A DNA stretch of 64,000 nt from Oscillibacter sp. (GCA_003539495.1 DPPB01000004.1:19601-83600); one strand, 5' to 3'; shown: positions 41,716 to 50,317, counted from the first letter of the stretch. Made by a program: numbers and translations. Notes: generated by a model from the sequence alone, not told the origin.

Positions 41716-41728
41716 TTTGAACCCTCCC

Positions 41729-42193
41729 TTATATCCGGTAGGTGGAGCAGTTCACCCGTCCGCCTGAAATGGTGATGATGCCATAGGTGCAGGGATTGCC
41801 CCGGCCGACGGAACCTGGATTCATCACCCACAGCGTTCCGTCATAGTCCACCAAGGGCCTGTGAGTATGGCCAAAGAGCAAAATCTGCGCGCCCATCTCC
41901 TTAGCGGCATAAATAGCTGACATGGTGCTTGCCTTTACATTTCTTGTGTGGCCGTGCATCATCAGGATGCGCACACCGGCATATTCTGTGAGCACCTCCG
42001 GAGTGTCCACCGCCCCCCAATCGCAGTTGCCGGGCACGGTTTGCATGGGGATGGCCGGGAGCTGCCGGTGCAGTGCCTCCGCGTCCCGCTGGCAATCGCC
42101 CAGGTGCAGGATGATGTTTGGGTCCGTCAGCTCCGCACACCGGGCCATTTTTTCCACATTTCCGTGGGAATCCGATAAAACTAAGATCCGCAT
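41729..42193 (-). CDS. YfcE/MJ0936-family metallophosphoesterase
   Basis: A 154-residue calcineurin-like phosphoesterase: RILVLSDSHGNVEKM (metal ligands D-x-H), ILHLGDC, GNCDWG, and LLFGHTHRPLVDYDG with NPGSVGRGNP near the end. Such enzymes hydrolyse phosphodiesters such as bis-pNPP or cyclic nucleotides in vitro; natural substrate unknown. The ATG at 42193 has gagg 6 nt upstream. It is just downstream (minus) of and may be cotranscribed with the Pr6Pr gene. Confidence 0.92.
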   Translation of the reverse strand: MRILVLSDSHGNVEKMARCAELTDPNIILHLGDCQRDAEALHRQLPAIPMQTVPGNCDWGAVDTPEVLTEYAGVRILMMHGHTRNVKASTMSAIYAAKEMGAQILLFGHTHRPLVDYDGTLWVMNPGSVGRGNPCTYGIITISGGRVNCSTYRI

Positions 42194-42240
42194 TGCGATC
42201 CTCTTTCCCTTCAGTATACCCGGATTATACAAGGAAACAG

Positions 42241-42269
42241 TTGAAAAAGCAATGATTTCCGGCTACAAT
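42241..42269 (+). promoter_or_regulatory. Promoter of the Smr-nitrilase pair
   Basis: TTGAAA (42241-42246), 17-bp spacer, TACAAT (42264-42269). Confidence 0.72.
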
Positions 42270-42293
42270 AGGGAAAGAAAGGGGGCGGCGCCC

Positions 42294-42539
42294 ATGTATG
42301 AGAGCATAGTAAGGCTGGACCTCCACGGCAAAAATGCCTATCAGGCCCGGGTGGCCCTGGACGCAGCGCTGCGCCGGGCCAAGGGCGGCACCTACCGCAT
42401 CCGCTGCATCCACGGCTGTCATGGCGGCACGGTTCTGCGGGATATGATCCGCGGGGAATACGCCCGGCACCCCCGGGTGATCCGGCTGGAAGTAAGCGCC
42501 GACGGCGGCATCACGGATCTGGTGCTGCGGGAGCTGTAA
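42294..42539 (+). CDS. Stand-alone Smr domain protein
   Basis: An 81-residue protein that is a single Smr domain: LDLHGKNAYQARVALDAAL (about residues 8-26) and the HGxG-like loop IHGCHGGTVLRDMIR (about 40-54). Smr domains occur at the C terminus of MutS2 and as free nicking or RNA-cleaving modules; LDxHG is the catalytic signature. It is followed after 12 bp by the nitrilase gene. Substrate unknown. Confidence 0.85.
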   Translation: MYESIVRLDLHGKNAYQARVALDAALRRAKGGTYRIRCIHGCHGGTVLRDMIRGEYARHPRVIRLEVSADGGITDLVLREL

Positions 42540-42551
42540 GGAGAGATAAAA

Positions 42552-43379
42552 ATGAAAAAAACCTTGACCGTGGCCCAGGTGCAGATGCCCGTGACCCGGG
42601 ATAAGAGCGAGAATATCGCCGCCGCCTGCCGCCTGATCCGCCGGGCCGCGAGGCAGGGGGCGGAGCTTGCCATGCTGCCGGAGATGTTCTGCTGCCCCTA
42701 CGAAAACAGAGCCTTCCGCCCCTATGGGGAGCCCTTGGGTGGCCCGGCCCAGCAGGCTGTTTCCACCCTTGCAAGGGAATTGGGAATATGGATCATCGCC
42801 GGTTCCCTTCCTGAGCTGGAGGGAGAGCGGGTATATAACACCTCCTTTGTTTATGACGATACCGGCCGCCAGGTAGCCTGCCACCGGAAAATGCACCTGT
42901 TCGACATCAGCGTGGAGGGGGGCCAGAGCTTCCGGGAGTCCGATACCCTGTCTCCGGGAAATGACGTGACGGTTTTTGACTCTCCCTGGGGGAAGCTGGG
43001 CCTTTGCATCTGCTTTGACCTGCGGTTTGAGGAGCTGGCGAGAGTCATGACCCTGCAGGGCGCTCAGGCTATTTTTGTTCCGGCAGCCTTCAATATGACC
43101 ACCGGCCCTGCCCATTGGGAGCTGCTGTTCCGTCAAAGAGCGGTGGATAACCAGCTGTTCACCATCGGCACTTCGCCGGCCCGGAACGAACAGGAGACCT
43201 ATGTGGCCTGGGGCCATTCGGTGATCTGCGATCCCTGGGGCAGCGTCCTGCACCAGTGCGGAGCGGGGGAGGAGCTGGCTGTGACGACTCTGGACCTTAA
43301 ACGGGTGGAGTCTGTGCGGCGGCAGCTGCCCATTCTTTCTGCCCGGCGGGAAGATGTATATTCCATCGGCCAAAAGTGA
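42552..43379 (+). CDS. Carbon-nitrogen hydrolase (omega-amidase/NIT2-like)
   Basis: A 275-residue nitrilase-superfamily amidase with the Glu-Lys-Cys triad visible as E44 (LPEMF), K113 (CHRKMHLF) and C154 (LGLCICFDLRFEEL). The spacing and FDLRFEE motif fit the omega-amidase (NIT2) branch, which deaminates 2-ketoglutaramate or 2-ketosuccinamate left by transamination of glutamine or asparagine. The next gene is an aspartate aminotransferase, supporting that pairing. taaggaga precedes the ATG. Confidence 0.88.
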   Translation: MKKTLTVAQVQMPVTRDKSENIAAACRLIRRAARQGAELAMLPEMFCCPYENRAFRPYGEPLGGPAQQAVSTLARELGIWIIAGSLPELEGERVYNTSFVYDDTGRQVACHRKMHLFDISVEGGQSFRESDTLSPGNDVTVFDSPWGKLGLCICFDLRFEELARVMTLQGAQAIFVPAAFNMTTGPAHWELLFRQRAVDNQLFTIGTSPARNEQETYVAWGHSVICDPWGSVLHQCGAGEELAVTTLDLKRVESVRRQLPILSARREDVYSIGQK

Positions 43380-43403
43380 GAGGAAGTCTGTGCTATTTAT
43401 CTC

Positions 43404-43432
43404 TTGCGGTACTTTTTCCCTCGTGATATAAT
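43404..43432 (+). promoter_or_regulatory. Promoter of the type Ig aminotransferase gene
   Basis: TTGCGG (43404-43409), 17-bp spacer, TATAAT (43427-43432). Confidence 0.75.
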
Positions 43433-43462
43433 CATTAAAAATCTGAAAAGGAGAAATGCACC

Positions 43463-44737
43463 ATGATGAAATACACGGAAATGACCGCCCAGCAGCGCCA
43501 GGCAGAGTATGCCGCTGTGCTGGCGGAGTACGAGAAGCAGAAATCCTTGGGGCTGAAGCTGAACATGGCCCGCGGAAAGCCCGGCAGAGAGCAGCTGGAT
43601 ATGGTCACGGAGATGAGCAATATTTTGGTAAAGCCTGAGGACTTTATCTCCGACGGCATCGACAGCCGTAACTACGGCAATGTGGACGGTCTGCCCGCCG
43701 CTAAGGCCCTGTTTGCGGAGATTTTGGGCTGCAAGCCGGAGCAATGCTTCGTAGGCGGCAACGCCAGCCTTCAGCTGATGTATGACGCCATATCCAAGGC
43801 CTATACCCATGGCATGCTCCACTCCGAGAAGCCCTGGAGCAAGCTGGATAAGGTGAAGTGGCTGTGCCCTGCTCCCGGTTACGACCGCCACTTCAAGGTG
43901 ACCCAGTCCTTTGGCGCGGAGCTCATTACTGTCCCTATGACGGAAAATGGACCGGATATGGACGTGGTGGAGGAGCTTATTAAGGACCCCACTGTAAAGG
44001 GAATGTGGAATGTGCCTAAGTACTCCAACCCCGATGGCATTGTTTATTCCGATGAAACCATCCGCCGCATTGCTGCCATGAAGCCGGCGGCTCCGGACTT
44101 CATGCTCATGTGGGATAACGCCTACTGCATCCATGAATTTGATAGTGAGTTTGTTCCCTTCAACGACATTCTTTCCCTCTGCGCCGAAAACGGCAATGCC
44201 GATATGGTGTATGAGTTCGCCTCCACCAGCAAGGTTACCTTCCCCGGTGCGGGTGTGGCGGTCATGGCTACCAGCGAGGCTAATTTGGCCTATCTGGTGC
44301 CGCTGATCAATATTCAGACCATCGGCTATGACAAGATCAACCAGCTGCGCCACGTGAAGTATCTGCAGAATAAGGCACATACCCTGGCCCTGATGCAGCG
44401 CCACGCAGCCATTCTGCGGCCCAAGTTCCACGCCGTACTGGACGCCTTGGACAGCGAGATCGCGCCCCTGGGCATCGGCGGTTGGAAGCGTCCCGTGGGC
44501 GGATATTTCGTCTCTTATGATGCCATGCCCGGCACGGCCAAGCGCGCCCTGGCACTGTGCAAGGAGGCGGGCGTCACCATGACCGGCGCCGGCGCTACCT
44601 TCCCCTATGGTGTAGATCCCCAGGACAGCAACATCCGCATTGCCCCCTCTCTGCCTCCGGTGGAGGAGCTGCAGCAGGCCATTGCCATCTTCTGCCTGTG
44701 CGTGAAGCTGGCGGCTTTGGAGAAGCTGGGCGTATGA
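43463..44737 (+). CDS. Aspartate aminotransferase, type Ig
   Basis: A 424-residue PLP enzyme of the AspAT_Ig/PF12897-like group. LKLNMARGKPGREQLDM near residue 32, YSNPDGIVYSDETIRR and the PLP lysine in FASTSKVTFPGAGVAVMA (about residues 252-269) are characteristic; the group transaminates aspartate and 2-oxoglutarate. It may supply or use the amide ketoacids handled by the preceding nitrilase. The downstream phosphoesterase ATG overlaps its stop. Two ATGs (43463, 43466) are equally possible starts. Confidence 0.92.
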   Translation: MMKYTEMTAQQRQAEYAAVLAEYEKQKSLGLKLNMARGKPGREQLDMVTEMSNILVKPEDFISDGIDSRNYGNVDGLPAAKALFAEILGCKPEQCFVGGNASLQLMYDAISKAYTHGMLHSEKPWSKLDKVKWLCPAPGYDRHFKVTQSFGAELITVPMTENGPDMDVVEELIKDPTVKGMWNVPKYSNPDGIVYSDETIRRIAAMKPAAPDFMLMWDNAYCIHEFDSEFVPFNDILSLCAENGNADMVYEFASTSKVTFPGAGVAVMATSEANLAYLVPLINIQTIGYDKINQLRHVKYLQNKAHTLALMQRHAAILRPKFHAVLDALDSEIAPLGIGGWKRPVGGYFVSYDAMPGTAKRALALCKEAGVTMTGAGATFPYGVDPQDSNIRIAPSLPPVEELQQAIAIFCLCVKLAALEKLGV

Positions 44738-45279
44738 GGTGGCTGGCTGCATCAGACATCCACGGCAGCGCTACTGCCTGCCGCCGTGTGCTGGAGGCGT
44801 TTGAGCGGGAAAAGGCGGAGGGGCTCCTGCTGTTGGGCGACATTTTGTACCATGGACCCCGGAACCCTCTGCCCGAGGGCCACGACCCCAAGGAGTGCAT
44901 CCGCTTGCTGAACGAGTACCGGAATCATATCGCCGCTGTGCGGGGCAATTGCGAGGCGGCGGTGGACCAGATGGTCCTGCAGTTTCCGGTGCTGGCAGAA
45001 TATATGCTGCTGCGGCTGGGAAAAAAGCTGGTCTTTGCCACCCACGGGGATGTGTATAATCCGGAGCATCTTCCACCCCTGGCTAAGGGAGGGATTCTCC
45101 TCACGGGCCACACCCATGTGCCTGCCTGCGACGTATATCCGGAGTTTCTGTATCTGAATCCAGGCTCTGTGTCCCTGCCCAAGGACGAGCAGAAGCGCAA
45201 GGGCTATATCCTGCTGGATGACGAGGGAGCCGTATTCAAGGAGCTGGACGGCACGGAATACCATCGGTATCATTTTTAA
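44734..45279 (+). CDS. YfcE-type metallophosphoesterase
   Basis: A 181-residue calcineurin-like phosphodiesterase: LAASDIHGSATACRRVL, LLLGDILYHGPRNPLPEGHD, AVRGNCEAAVD, TGHTHVPACD and YLNPGSVSLPKD. The LYHGPRNPLPEGYDP-type insert is characteristic of YfcE itself. Coupled to the aminotransferase (atga overlap). Distinct from the shorter homologue at 41.7 kb. Physiological substrate unknown. Confidence 0.93.
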   Translation: MRWLAASDIHGSATACRRVLEAFEREKAEGLLLLGDILYHGPRNPLPEGHDPKECIRLLNEYRNHIAAVRGNCEAAVDQMVLQFPVLAEYMLLRLGKKLVFATHGDVYNPEHLPPLAKGGILLTGHTHVPACDVYPEFLYLNPGSVSLPKDEQKRKGYILLDDEGAVFKELDGTEYHRYHF

Positions 45280-45375
45280 TCCCTGTCAGACTCATTAAGT
45301 TTTTCTGACAAAGGGCGGCAATCTGCTGTGTGTAGTGTGGTTTTAAAAAAACCAAAAAACAGCGGAGCCATGAAG

Positions 45376-45494
45376 TGACCCCAAAAAGTTAGACAAATAT
45401 TTATAGCAGGAATTGTTCAAGCAGCCAAAAGGGCTTGCTGTCTGTGAATTGCAGGCGGCAGGCCCTTCAGTTTTGCATGGATCCTGCGGTTGTT
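45376..45494 (-). pseudogene. Remnant of an IS3-family element: 3' end of transposase orfB plus terminal inverted repeat
   Basis: On the minus strand 45494-45417 reads NNRRIHAKLKGLPPAIHRQQ...LLAA and a stop, the usual C terminus of IS3/IS150-type transposases. It is followed by the end sequence tgaccccaaaaagttagaca (45376-45395, plus strand), a typical IS3-family terminal repeat. Similarity breaks off at 45495; the rest of the transposase and the left end are absent, so the element is dead. Confidence 0.8.
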
Positions 45495-45528
45495 ACAGGA
45501 ATTCTGCTATTCCCTTTGGCATGGAAAA

Positions 45529-45583
45529 GCACCCCATTTCTCAGTACAAGTGTTTTGTCATACTTGTCTGAAAAATGGGGTGC
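45529..45583. repeat. Long imperfect hairpin, possible IS end
   Basis: Arms gcaccccattt (45529-45539) and aaatggggtgc (45573-45583) with inner complementary acaagt/acttgt. It starts with the tgcacccc-type end seen in some IS elements; it adjoins the IS3 remnant. Origin uncertain. Confidence 0.5.
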
Positions 45584-45609
45584 AGTTCAACAGGATCGGA
45601 GCTTTATAG

Positions 45610-45795
45610 ATCGTTAAAAGGGTTTTGCGGAGTTCGTGTTCGCAGACGCACAAAAACGAGATTTATTCTCAAGATATGTGCATGAGCGAAAATATCGCAT
45701 AGGCTGCCGGTGTGGAGATTTTTGCCGCCGTGCGGGGGAATTATGCATGCAGCAGGCAGAAGGCCTTTTGCCGGAAGCTCGGAGTTTTTTGCAGG
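45610..45795 (-). repeat. Dispersed ~180-bp repeat, copy A
   Basis: Read on the minus strand this region aligns along its whole length with 58341-58520 on the plus strand (shared blocks: gacaaaagg-type, ctgctgcrygcataatt, tccacacyggcagcct, gcgtctgcgracrcgaactc). It begins directly after the ribU stop codon. No reading frame is conserved between the copies. Confidence 0.65.
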
Positions 45796-45801
45796 CTCTT
45801 A

Positions 45802-46407
45802 TCAGCGGTGCAGCAGGGGCGACAGGGGCTTATAAATAAGGAAGCACAGAGCTGTATCCAGCAGGCCCTTGACCAGGGTGAAGGGAACATTGAACACCAG
45901 CAGGCAGTTCAGCAGCGCATTCTGCGTGGGCACATGGGACACGCCGCCCAGAATTGCCTCGTACATGCCCACAATAGCCTCCAGCGGCAGTTTATACATC
46001 ACTACGTAGGCGGGGTAGACAACGAAATAGTTGGTGACAATGCTTACCAGCGCCATAGCGGCTGCACCGGCAACGGAGCCGACCAATGCACTCTTGCGGC
46101 TTTTATTGTGTTTATAGATGATGCCGGCCACAAATACGAATACCGCGCCCAGAATAAAGTTAGACAGTTCCCCTACACCGGCGCTGGAGCCGAAGGGCAG
46201 ATGCAGCAGATTCTTTGCCAGCTGGATGGCCACGCCGTACACGGGGCCCAGGGAGAAGGTGCCCAGCAGGGCAGGCAGGTCGGAGATGTCCAGCTTGATA
46301 AACGAGGGCATTAGGGGGATGGCAAACTCCACGAATTGCAGCACGGCGGCTACAGCCGTCAGCATGGCCGCCACGGCCAGACGGTGGGTCTTTTGCTTTT
46401 GAGTCAT
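45802..46407 (-). CDS. ribU: Riboflavin ECF transporter substrate-binding subunit
   Basis: A 201-residue S component with six hydrophobic segments; LAVAAMLTAVAAVLQFVEFA and the following PSFIKLDISDLPALLGTFSLG stretch are RibU hallmarks, and an FMN riboswitch lies upstream. It binds riboflavin and works with the shared EcfA/A'/T module (not in this window). aaaggag precedes the ATG. Monocistronic. Confidence 0.94.
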   Translation of the reverse strand: MTQKQKTHRLAVAAMLTAVAAVLQFVEFAIPLMPSFIKLDISDLPALLGTFSLGPVYGVAIQLAKNLLHLPFGSSAGVGELSNFILGAVFVFVAGIIYKHNKSRKSALVGSVAGAAAMALVSIVTNYFVVYPAYVVMYKLPLEAIVGMYEAILGGVSHVPTQNALLNCLLVFNVPFTLVKGLLDTALCFLIYKPLSPLLHR

Positions 46408-46465
46408 AAAAAAATACTCCTTTCAATGTGTGGAACACCCGGAAACTGTCTTCCAAGGTGCACGC

Positions 46466-46492
46466 ATTAAAAAGAGCATACCAAAATATGCT
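46466..46492 (-). terminator. Expression-platform terminator of the FMN riboswitch
   Basis: Minus strand agcata-ttttgg-tatgct followed by ctttttaa, between the aptamer and ribU. Confidence 0.65.
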
Positions 46493-46498
46493 GTACAC

Positions 46499-46612
46499 GC
46501 CTTCTCTCATCCAGACTATACTGTCGGTACCGGGATCGCACCGGTTCGTGCAGCCCAGGGGGCCGCTTGCAGACTATACTGCCGGTGGGGAATCACACCC
46601 CGCCTCGAAGAC
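46499..46612 (-). promoter_or_regulatory. FMN riboswitch (RFN element)
   Basis: All main conserved segments are present on the minus strand: cttcgaggcggggtg, attccccaccggcagtatagtc, a variable P3 arm, and the 3' end accgacagtatagtctggatgagagaagg (split here only for length). FMN binding should terminate transcription of ribU when flavin is plentiful. Confidence 0.97.
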
Positions 46613-46719
46613 AAATATTCGTTTGTTCACTGCTCAAAGTATATACCTGGTCTATAGAAAATGCAAGTAAAATTTTAGGCGAAAATTTGCGTATTATTTG
46701 CTGTTTTTACAAAAAAGAC

Positions 46720-46748
46720 TTTACAAAATCGAAAATGTGTTCTATTAT
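46720..46748 (+). promoter_or_regulatory. Promoter of the SLOG gene
   Basis: TTTACA (46720-46725), 17-bp spacer, TATTAT (46743-46748). Confidence 0.7.
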
Positions 46749-46766
46749 AAGTGGGAAAGAGAGGGG

Positions 46767-47279
46767 ATGCATGTGCGTGCCAGGCAAGTGACCTGCAGCT
46801 TCACCGGCCACCGTCCGGAAAAATTGCCTTGGGGAGAGGACGAATCGGACATTCGCTGTGCGCAGCTGAAGGAACGATTGTTTGATGCGGTGTTGGCAGC
46901 CTATGACCAGGGGTACCGGCATTTTCTATGCGGCATGGCCCGTGGAAGTGATTTTTGGTTCTGTGAGGCGGTTTTGCGTCTGCGAGAGGTTCAAACGGAT
47001 GTGTCTCTAGAGGCGGTGATACCATTTCTCGGTCAGGCGGATCGCTGGAGCAGGGGGGATCGGGCCCGTTATCAGCGGCTCCTGAACTGCTGCAATTACG
47101 AGACCGTTGTGCAGGAGGAGTATTCACCAGGCTGCATGCAGCGGCGCAACCGCTATTTGGTGGACCACGCTGCTCTGCTGATTGCTGTGCATGATGGCCT
47201 TCCCGGCGGCACACAAAAGACCATCGCCTACGCCATGCGCCGGGGCATAGAGGTTTTGGACATGCCGCCCATTTGTTAA
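46767..47279 (+). CDS. DUF1273/SLOG-family protein (YpsA-like)
   Basis: A 170-residue Rossmann-like SLOG protein: CSFTGHRPEKLPWGEDE (about residues 10-26), RHFLCGMARGSDFWFCEAVL and GGTQKTIAYAMRRG are the nucleotide-binding loops of the DUF1273 family. Related proteins bind nucleotide-like ligands; YpsA affects cell division in Bacillus. The start may be this ATG or the in-frame GTG at 46773, which is better spaced from gagagggg. Single-gene unit. Confidence 0.85.
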   Translation: MHVRARQVTCSFTGHRPEKLPWGEDESDIRCAQLKERLFDAVLAAYDQGYRHFLCGMARGSDFWFCEAVLRLREVQTDVSLEAVIPFLGQADRWSRGDRARYQRLLNCCNYETVVQEEYSPGCMQRRNRYLVDHAALLIAVHDGLPGGTQKTIAYAMRRGIEVLDMPPIC

Positions 47280-47388
47280 AAAAACCTGTGATAGATGCAG
47301 GTAAATGCATTTTTCTATGGCAGCTTGTGATGCATAAATATTTGCCCGGTGGGTATCCTACCTTCAAGATAAGGAGGGGGTTACTTTG

Positions 47389-48105
47389 ATGCAGCAGAAT
47401 TTGCCCAGTGAGGAAGGGAAAAAGGACCTGGATCCGAAGCAAAAAACGGACAGAATCGTGGAGTTGGGCTCCTCCGTGGTGACCAATCACCACGGCACTA
47501 TCCATTGTCTAACCATCATCGGGCAGATCGAGGGGCATACCAACGCACCGGATAACGCAAAGACTACAAAATACGAACACCTCCTGCCGCTCTTGGCTTC
47601 GTTAGAGGAAAGCGATGATGTGGACGGGGTACTGATCCTGCTGAACACCGTAGGGGGCGATGTGGAGGCAGGGCTGGCCATAGCGGAGATGATTGCCGGC
47701 ATGACCAAGCCCACGGCCACCTTGGTGCTGGGCGGCGGCCATTCTATTGGCATTCCACTGGCGGTTTCCGGCCGCATCAATATGATCGCGCCATCGGCCT
47801 CTATGACAGTGCATCCGGTGCGTATGAGCGGAACCATGATCGCTGCACCGCAGACCTACCGATATTTTGATAAGCTCCAGGAGAGCATCGTCCGCTTCGT
47901 GGCGGCACACTCCCAGATCCGGGCGGAGACCTTTCGGGAGCTGATGCTGCGCACAGATGAGATGGCCAACGATGTGGGCAGCGTCCTCTATGGGGAGGAT
48001 GCTGTGGCTCTGGGTCTTATGCAGCAGGTGGGCACACTGAAGGATGCTCTGGCGGCACTGTACCGGGCCATCGACGAGGATAAAAAGCAGCGAAATAAAA
48101 ATTGA
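47389..48105 (+). CDS. ClpP-fold serine protease-like protein (TepA/YmfB type)
   Basis: A 238-residue protein of the ClpP/crotonase fold: LLNTVGGDVEAGLAIAEMI (about residues 83-101), the nucleophile region GGGHSIGIPLAVSG (about 112-125) and SMTVHPVRMSGT (about 135-146) correspond to the oxyanion, Ser and His segments. It resembles Bacillus TepA/YmfB, implicated in protein export and forespore development. aaggaggggg precedes; ATG 47389 is preferred to TTG 47386. Confidence 0.88.
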   Translation: MQQNLPSEEGKKDLDPKQKTDRIVELGSSVVTNHHGTIHCLTIIGQIEGHTNAPDNAKTTKYEHLLPLLASLEESDDVDGVLILLNTVGGDVEAGLAIAEMIAGMTKPTATLVLGGGHSIGIPLAVSGRINMIAPSASMTVHPVRMSGTMIAAPQTYRYFDKLQESIVRFVAAHSQIRAETFRELMLRTDEMANDVGSVLYGEDAVALGLMQQVGTLKDALAALYRAIDEDKKQRNKN

Positions 48106-48124
48106 AAAAACTTGATAAATAATT

Positions 48125-48156
48125 GCTGGCGCATAGGCGAAAGCCTATGCGCCAGC
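48125..48156. terminator. Hairpin between the ClpP-like and RluA genes
   Basis: 14-bp perfect stem gctggcgcataggc/gcctatgcgccagc with a gaaa loop, but with weak T tracts on both sides. Confidence 0.55.
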
Positions 48157-48166
48157 TTCGCATGTT

Positions 48167-49048
48167 TTACTTTAAGAGCCGCTGCATATCCTCCGGCAGG
48201 GGAGCGGTGATGTCCAGCACCTCCCCCGTAACGGGATGCCGCAGGTGTACAGCGTAGGAGTGGAGGGCAGGCCGGGGAATGAGAGCTTTGTCCTCCGTAC
48301 CGTAGAGCCAATCCCCAGCCAGGGGATGTCCTATTTCGGCCATATGCAGCCGCAGCTGATGGGTGCGGCCTGTGCGGGGCACAAGGCGCAGCAGGGATAG
48401 GCCGTTTCGCTGTGCCAGCACCTCATAGTCTGTATGGGCTGGTGCGCCCTGTGGGTCAATGTGCCGCTTGAGCAGAGAGTCACGGTCTCGGTCGATGGAC
48501 AGGTCAATGTGCCCTGATGTTGGCTCTGGTGTGCCGAGACAGATGCCCCGATATTCCCGATAGAAATCTCCGGAGTGGAGCAGGGCCATGCACCGGGCGT
48601 GGATATACCCGGATTTTGCTACCACCATGACCCCGGTGGTACCCCGGTCTAGGCGATTCACACCGTGATACTGGTCACTGTTCAGGTAGTGTGCCACTGC
48701 TCCGGCTACGGTTACTGGCTCCTGAGTGAGGGCGGCACAATGGACGGTGATGCCGGCAGGCTTATTTAGGATCAGCAGATCCTCATCCTCCCATAGGATG
48801 GAGAGAGGAAAATCTATCGGGTGCAGGTTGGGGTTTTGACTGGGCGAATCGGATACATCTGCCCCAAGCCGATCGCCGGCATGGCAGAGGGCGGTTACGG
48901 TGACCGGTACACCGTTGAGAGTTATTCCCCCCTCGCGCCATTTGATGGACTTGAGCAGGGAGGAGGACAGCGCAAAACGCTGGCGCAGCAGGTGCTTTAC
49001 CGTGGCGCCATCCTCCTGGGCGGTGACAGTGTGTGTAAGGATTCTCAT
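48167..49048 (-). CDS. RluA-family pseudouridine synthase
   Basis: A 293-residue enzyme with the catalytic aspartate motif GVNRLDRGTTGVMVVAKS (about residues 127-144), an N-terminal S4-like RNA-binding segment (LLKSIKWREGGITLNG), LVPRTGRTHQLRLHMAEIGHPLAGDWLYG and a PLPEDM tail. It isomerises uridines in rRNA or tRNA; RluD-type position cannot be told from sequence. The ATG at 49048 has GGAGG 9 nt upstream. Confidence 0.93.
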   Translation of the reverse strand: MRILTHTVTAQEDGATVKHLLRQRFALSSSLLKSIKWREGGITLNGVPVTVTALCHAGDRLGADVSDSPSQNPNLHPIDFPLSILWEDEDLLILNKPAGITVHCAALTQEPVTVAGAVAHYLNSDQYHGVNRLDRGTTGVMVVAKSGYIHARCMALLHSGDFYREYRGICLGTPEPTSGHIDLSIDRDRDSLLKRHIDPQGAPAHTDYEVLAQRNGLSLLRLVPRTGRTHQLRLHMAEIGHPLAGDWLYGTEDKALIPRPALHSYAVHLRHPVTGEVLDITAPLPEDMQRLLK

Positions 49049-49075
49049 AAAGTGGAGCCTCCGGGGGTAGATTTT

Positions 49076-49108
49076 CTTGATCAATTATGATACCATAATT
49101 GAATCAAG
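49076..49108. promoter_or_regulatory. Palindrome between divergent rluA-type and DUF362 genes
   Basis: Inverted repeat cttgatcaattatg/cataattgaatcaag (one-base bulge, 4-nt centre) sits 22 nt upstream of the DUF362 start codon. It could be a regulator site for the DUF362 gene. Confidence 0.45.
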
Positions 49109-49129
49109 TAAGAGAAGGAGCTGTTTTTT

Positions 49130-50233
49130 ATGGCATCTAAAGTATATTGGGCAGATTTTCGGGCTGATTTCCGGGAAAATTTGCAGCAGAAGCTGACCCG
49201 GTTGATGAAAACCGCCGGCATGGGCGAAATTGACTTCGACAACAAATATGTAGCCATTAAAATGCACTTCGGTGAGCCGGGCAACCTGGCGTTTCTGCGC
49301 CCCAATTGGGCAAAAACCGTGGCAGATTTCGTAAAAGAGCGGGGCGGCAAGCCCTTCCTCACTGATTGCAACACCCTTTATGTGGGCGGCCGCAAGAACG
49401 GGTTGGACCATTTGGACACGGCTATGCTCAATGGGTTTAACCCCGTGACCACCGGCTGTCAGGTAATTATTGCCGACGGCATTAAGGGCAACGACGAGGT
49501 GGAGGTGCCGGTTGAGGGCGGCGAATATGTGAAAAATGCCAAGATTGGCCGGGCCGTCATGGATGCGGATGTGTTTATTTCCCTGACCCATTTCAAGGGT
49601 CATGAATCCGCCGGCTTCGGCGGCACCCTGAAAAACATCGGCATGGGCTGCGGCAGCCGGGCGGGCAAGATGGAGCAGCACAACGCTGGGAAACCTCATG
49701 TGGTACAGAAGCATTGCGTGGGCTGTAAAATGTGTACCAAAATCTGTGCTCACGACGCCATATCTGTGCAGGATCGGAAGGCAGCTATTGACCACAGCAA
49801 ATGTGTGGGCTGTGGCCGCTGCATTGCTGTGTGCGCCCGCAATGCCATTACCGTAAATTTTGATGAGTCCCACACAAACCTGAGTCGTAAAATATCCGAG
49901 TATACCAAGGCCGTGGTGGATGGGCGGCCCTGCTTCCATATTTCCCTGGTCATCGATGTGTCGCCCAACTGCGATTGCCATGCGGAAAACGATGCGGCCA
50001 TCGTGCCTAACGTAGGCATGTTTGCCTCCTTTGATCCGGTGGCCCTGGATATGGCTTGCGTAGATGCCGTGAACACACAGCCCATCCTCCGTGGTTCCGC
50101 TGCCGATATCGGCGACTGCCACGATCAAGATCACTTCCATTGTATTCATCCGGACACCGATTGGATGAGCTGCCTGGAGCATGCCGAAAAGCTGGGCCTG
50201 GGTACCCGGGAATATGAGCTTATAAAAATCTGA
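49130..50233 (+). CDS. DUF362-domain ferredoxin-like protein (two [4Fe-4S] motifs)
   Basis: A 367-residue protein: DUF362 halves (KMHFGEPGNLAFLRPNW; LTHFKGHESAGFGGTLKNIG) surrounding two ferredoxin-type clusters CVGCKMCTKICAHDAI (about residues 199-214) and CVGCGRCIAVCARNAI (about 225-240). Such proteins are probably electron carriers or maturation factors in anaerobes; the partner is unknown. Start ATG follows gagaaggag. Its position near the purine operons is suggestive only. Confidence 0.9.
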   Translation: MASKVYWADFRADFRENLQQKLTRLMKTAGMGEIDFDNKYVAIKMHFGEPGNLAFLRPNWAKTVADFVKERGGKPFLTDCNTLYVGGRKNGLDHLDTAMLNGFNPVTTGCQVIIADGIKGNDEVEVPVEGGEYVKNAKIGRAVMDADVFISLTHFKGHESAGFGGTLKNIGMGCGSRAGKMEQHNAGKPHVVQKHCVGCKMCTKICAHDAISVQDRKAAIDHSKCVGCGRCIAVCARNAITVNFDESHTNLSRKISEYTKAVVDGRPCFHISLVIDVSPNCDCHAENDAAIVPNVGMFASFDPVALDMACVDAVNTQPILRGSAADIGDCHDQDHFHCIHPDTDWMSCLEHAEKLGLGTREYELIKI

Positions 50234-50317
50234 CAGAATAATATCAGATAAAAGGCAAAGACACGTTTCAATATATGTGAATAATTTGAAAAGATTTTCT
50301 CTTTCGACAAAAGATTC

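Noticed and set aside
45712..46314. Plus-strand frame opposite ribU
   Set aside because: Shadow of ribU, whose S-component motifs and upstream FMN riboswitch fix the coding strand.
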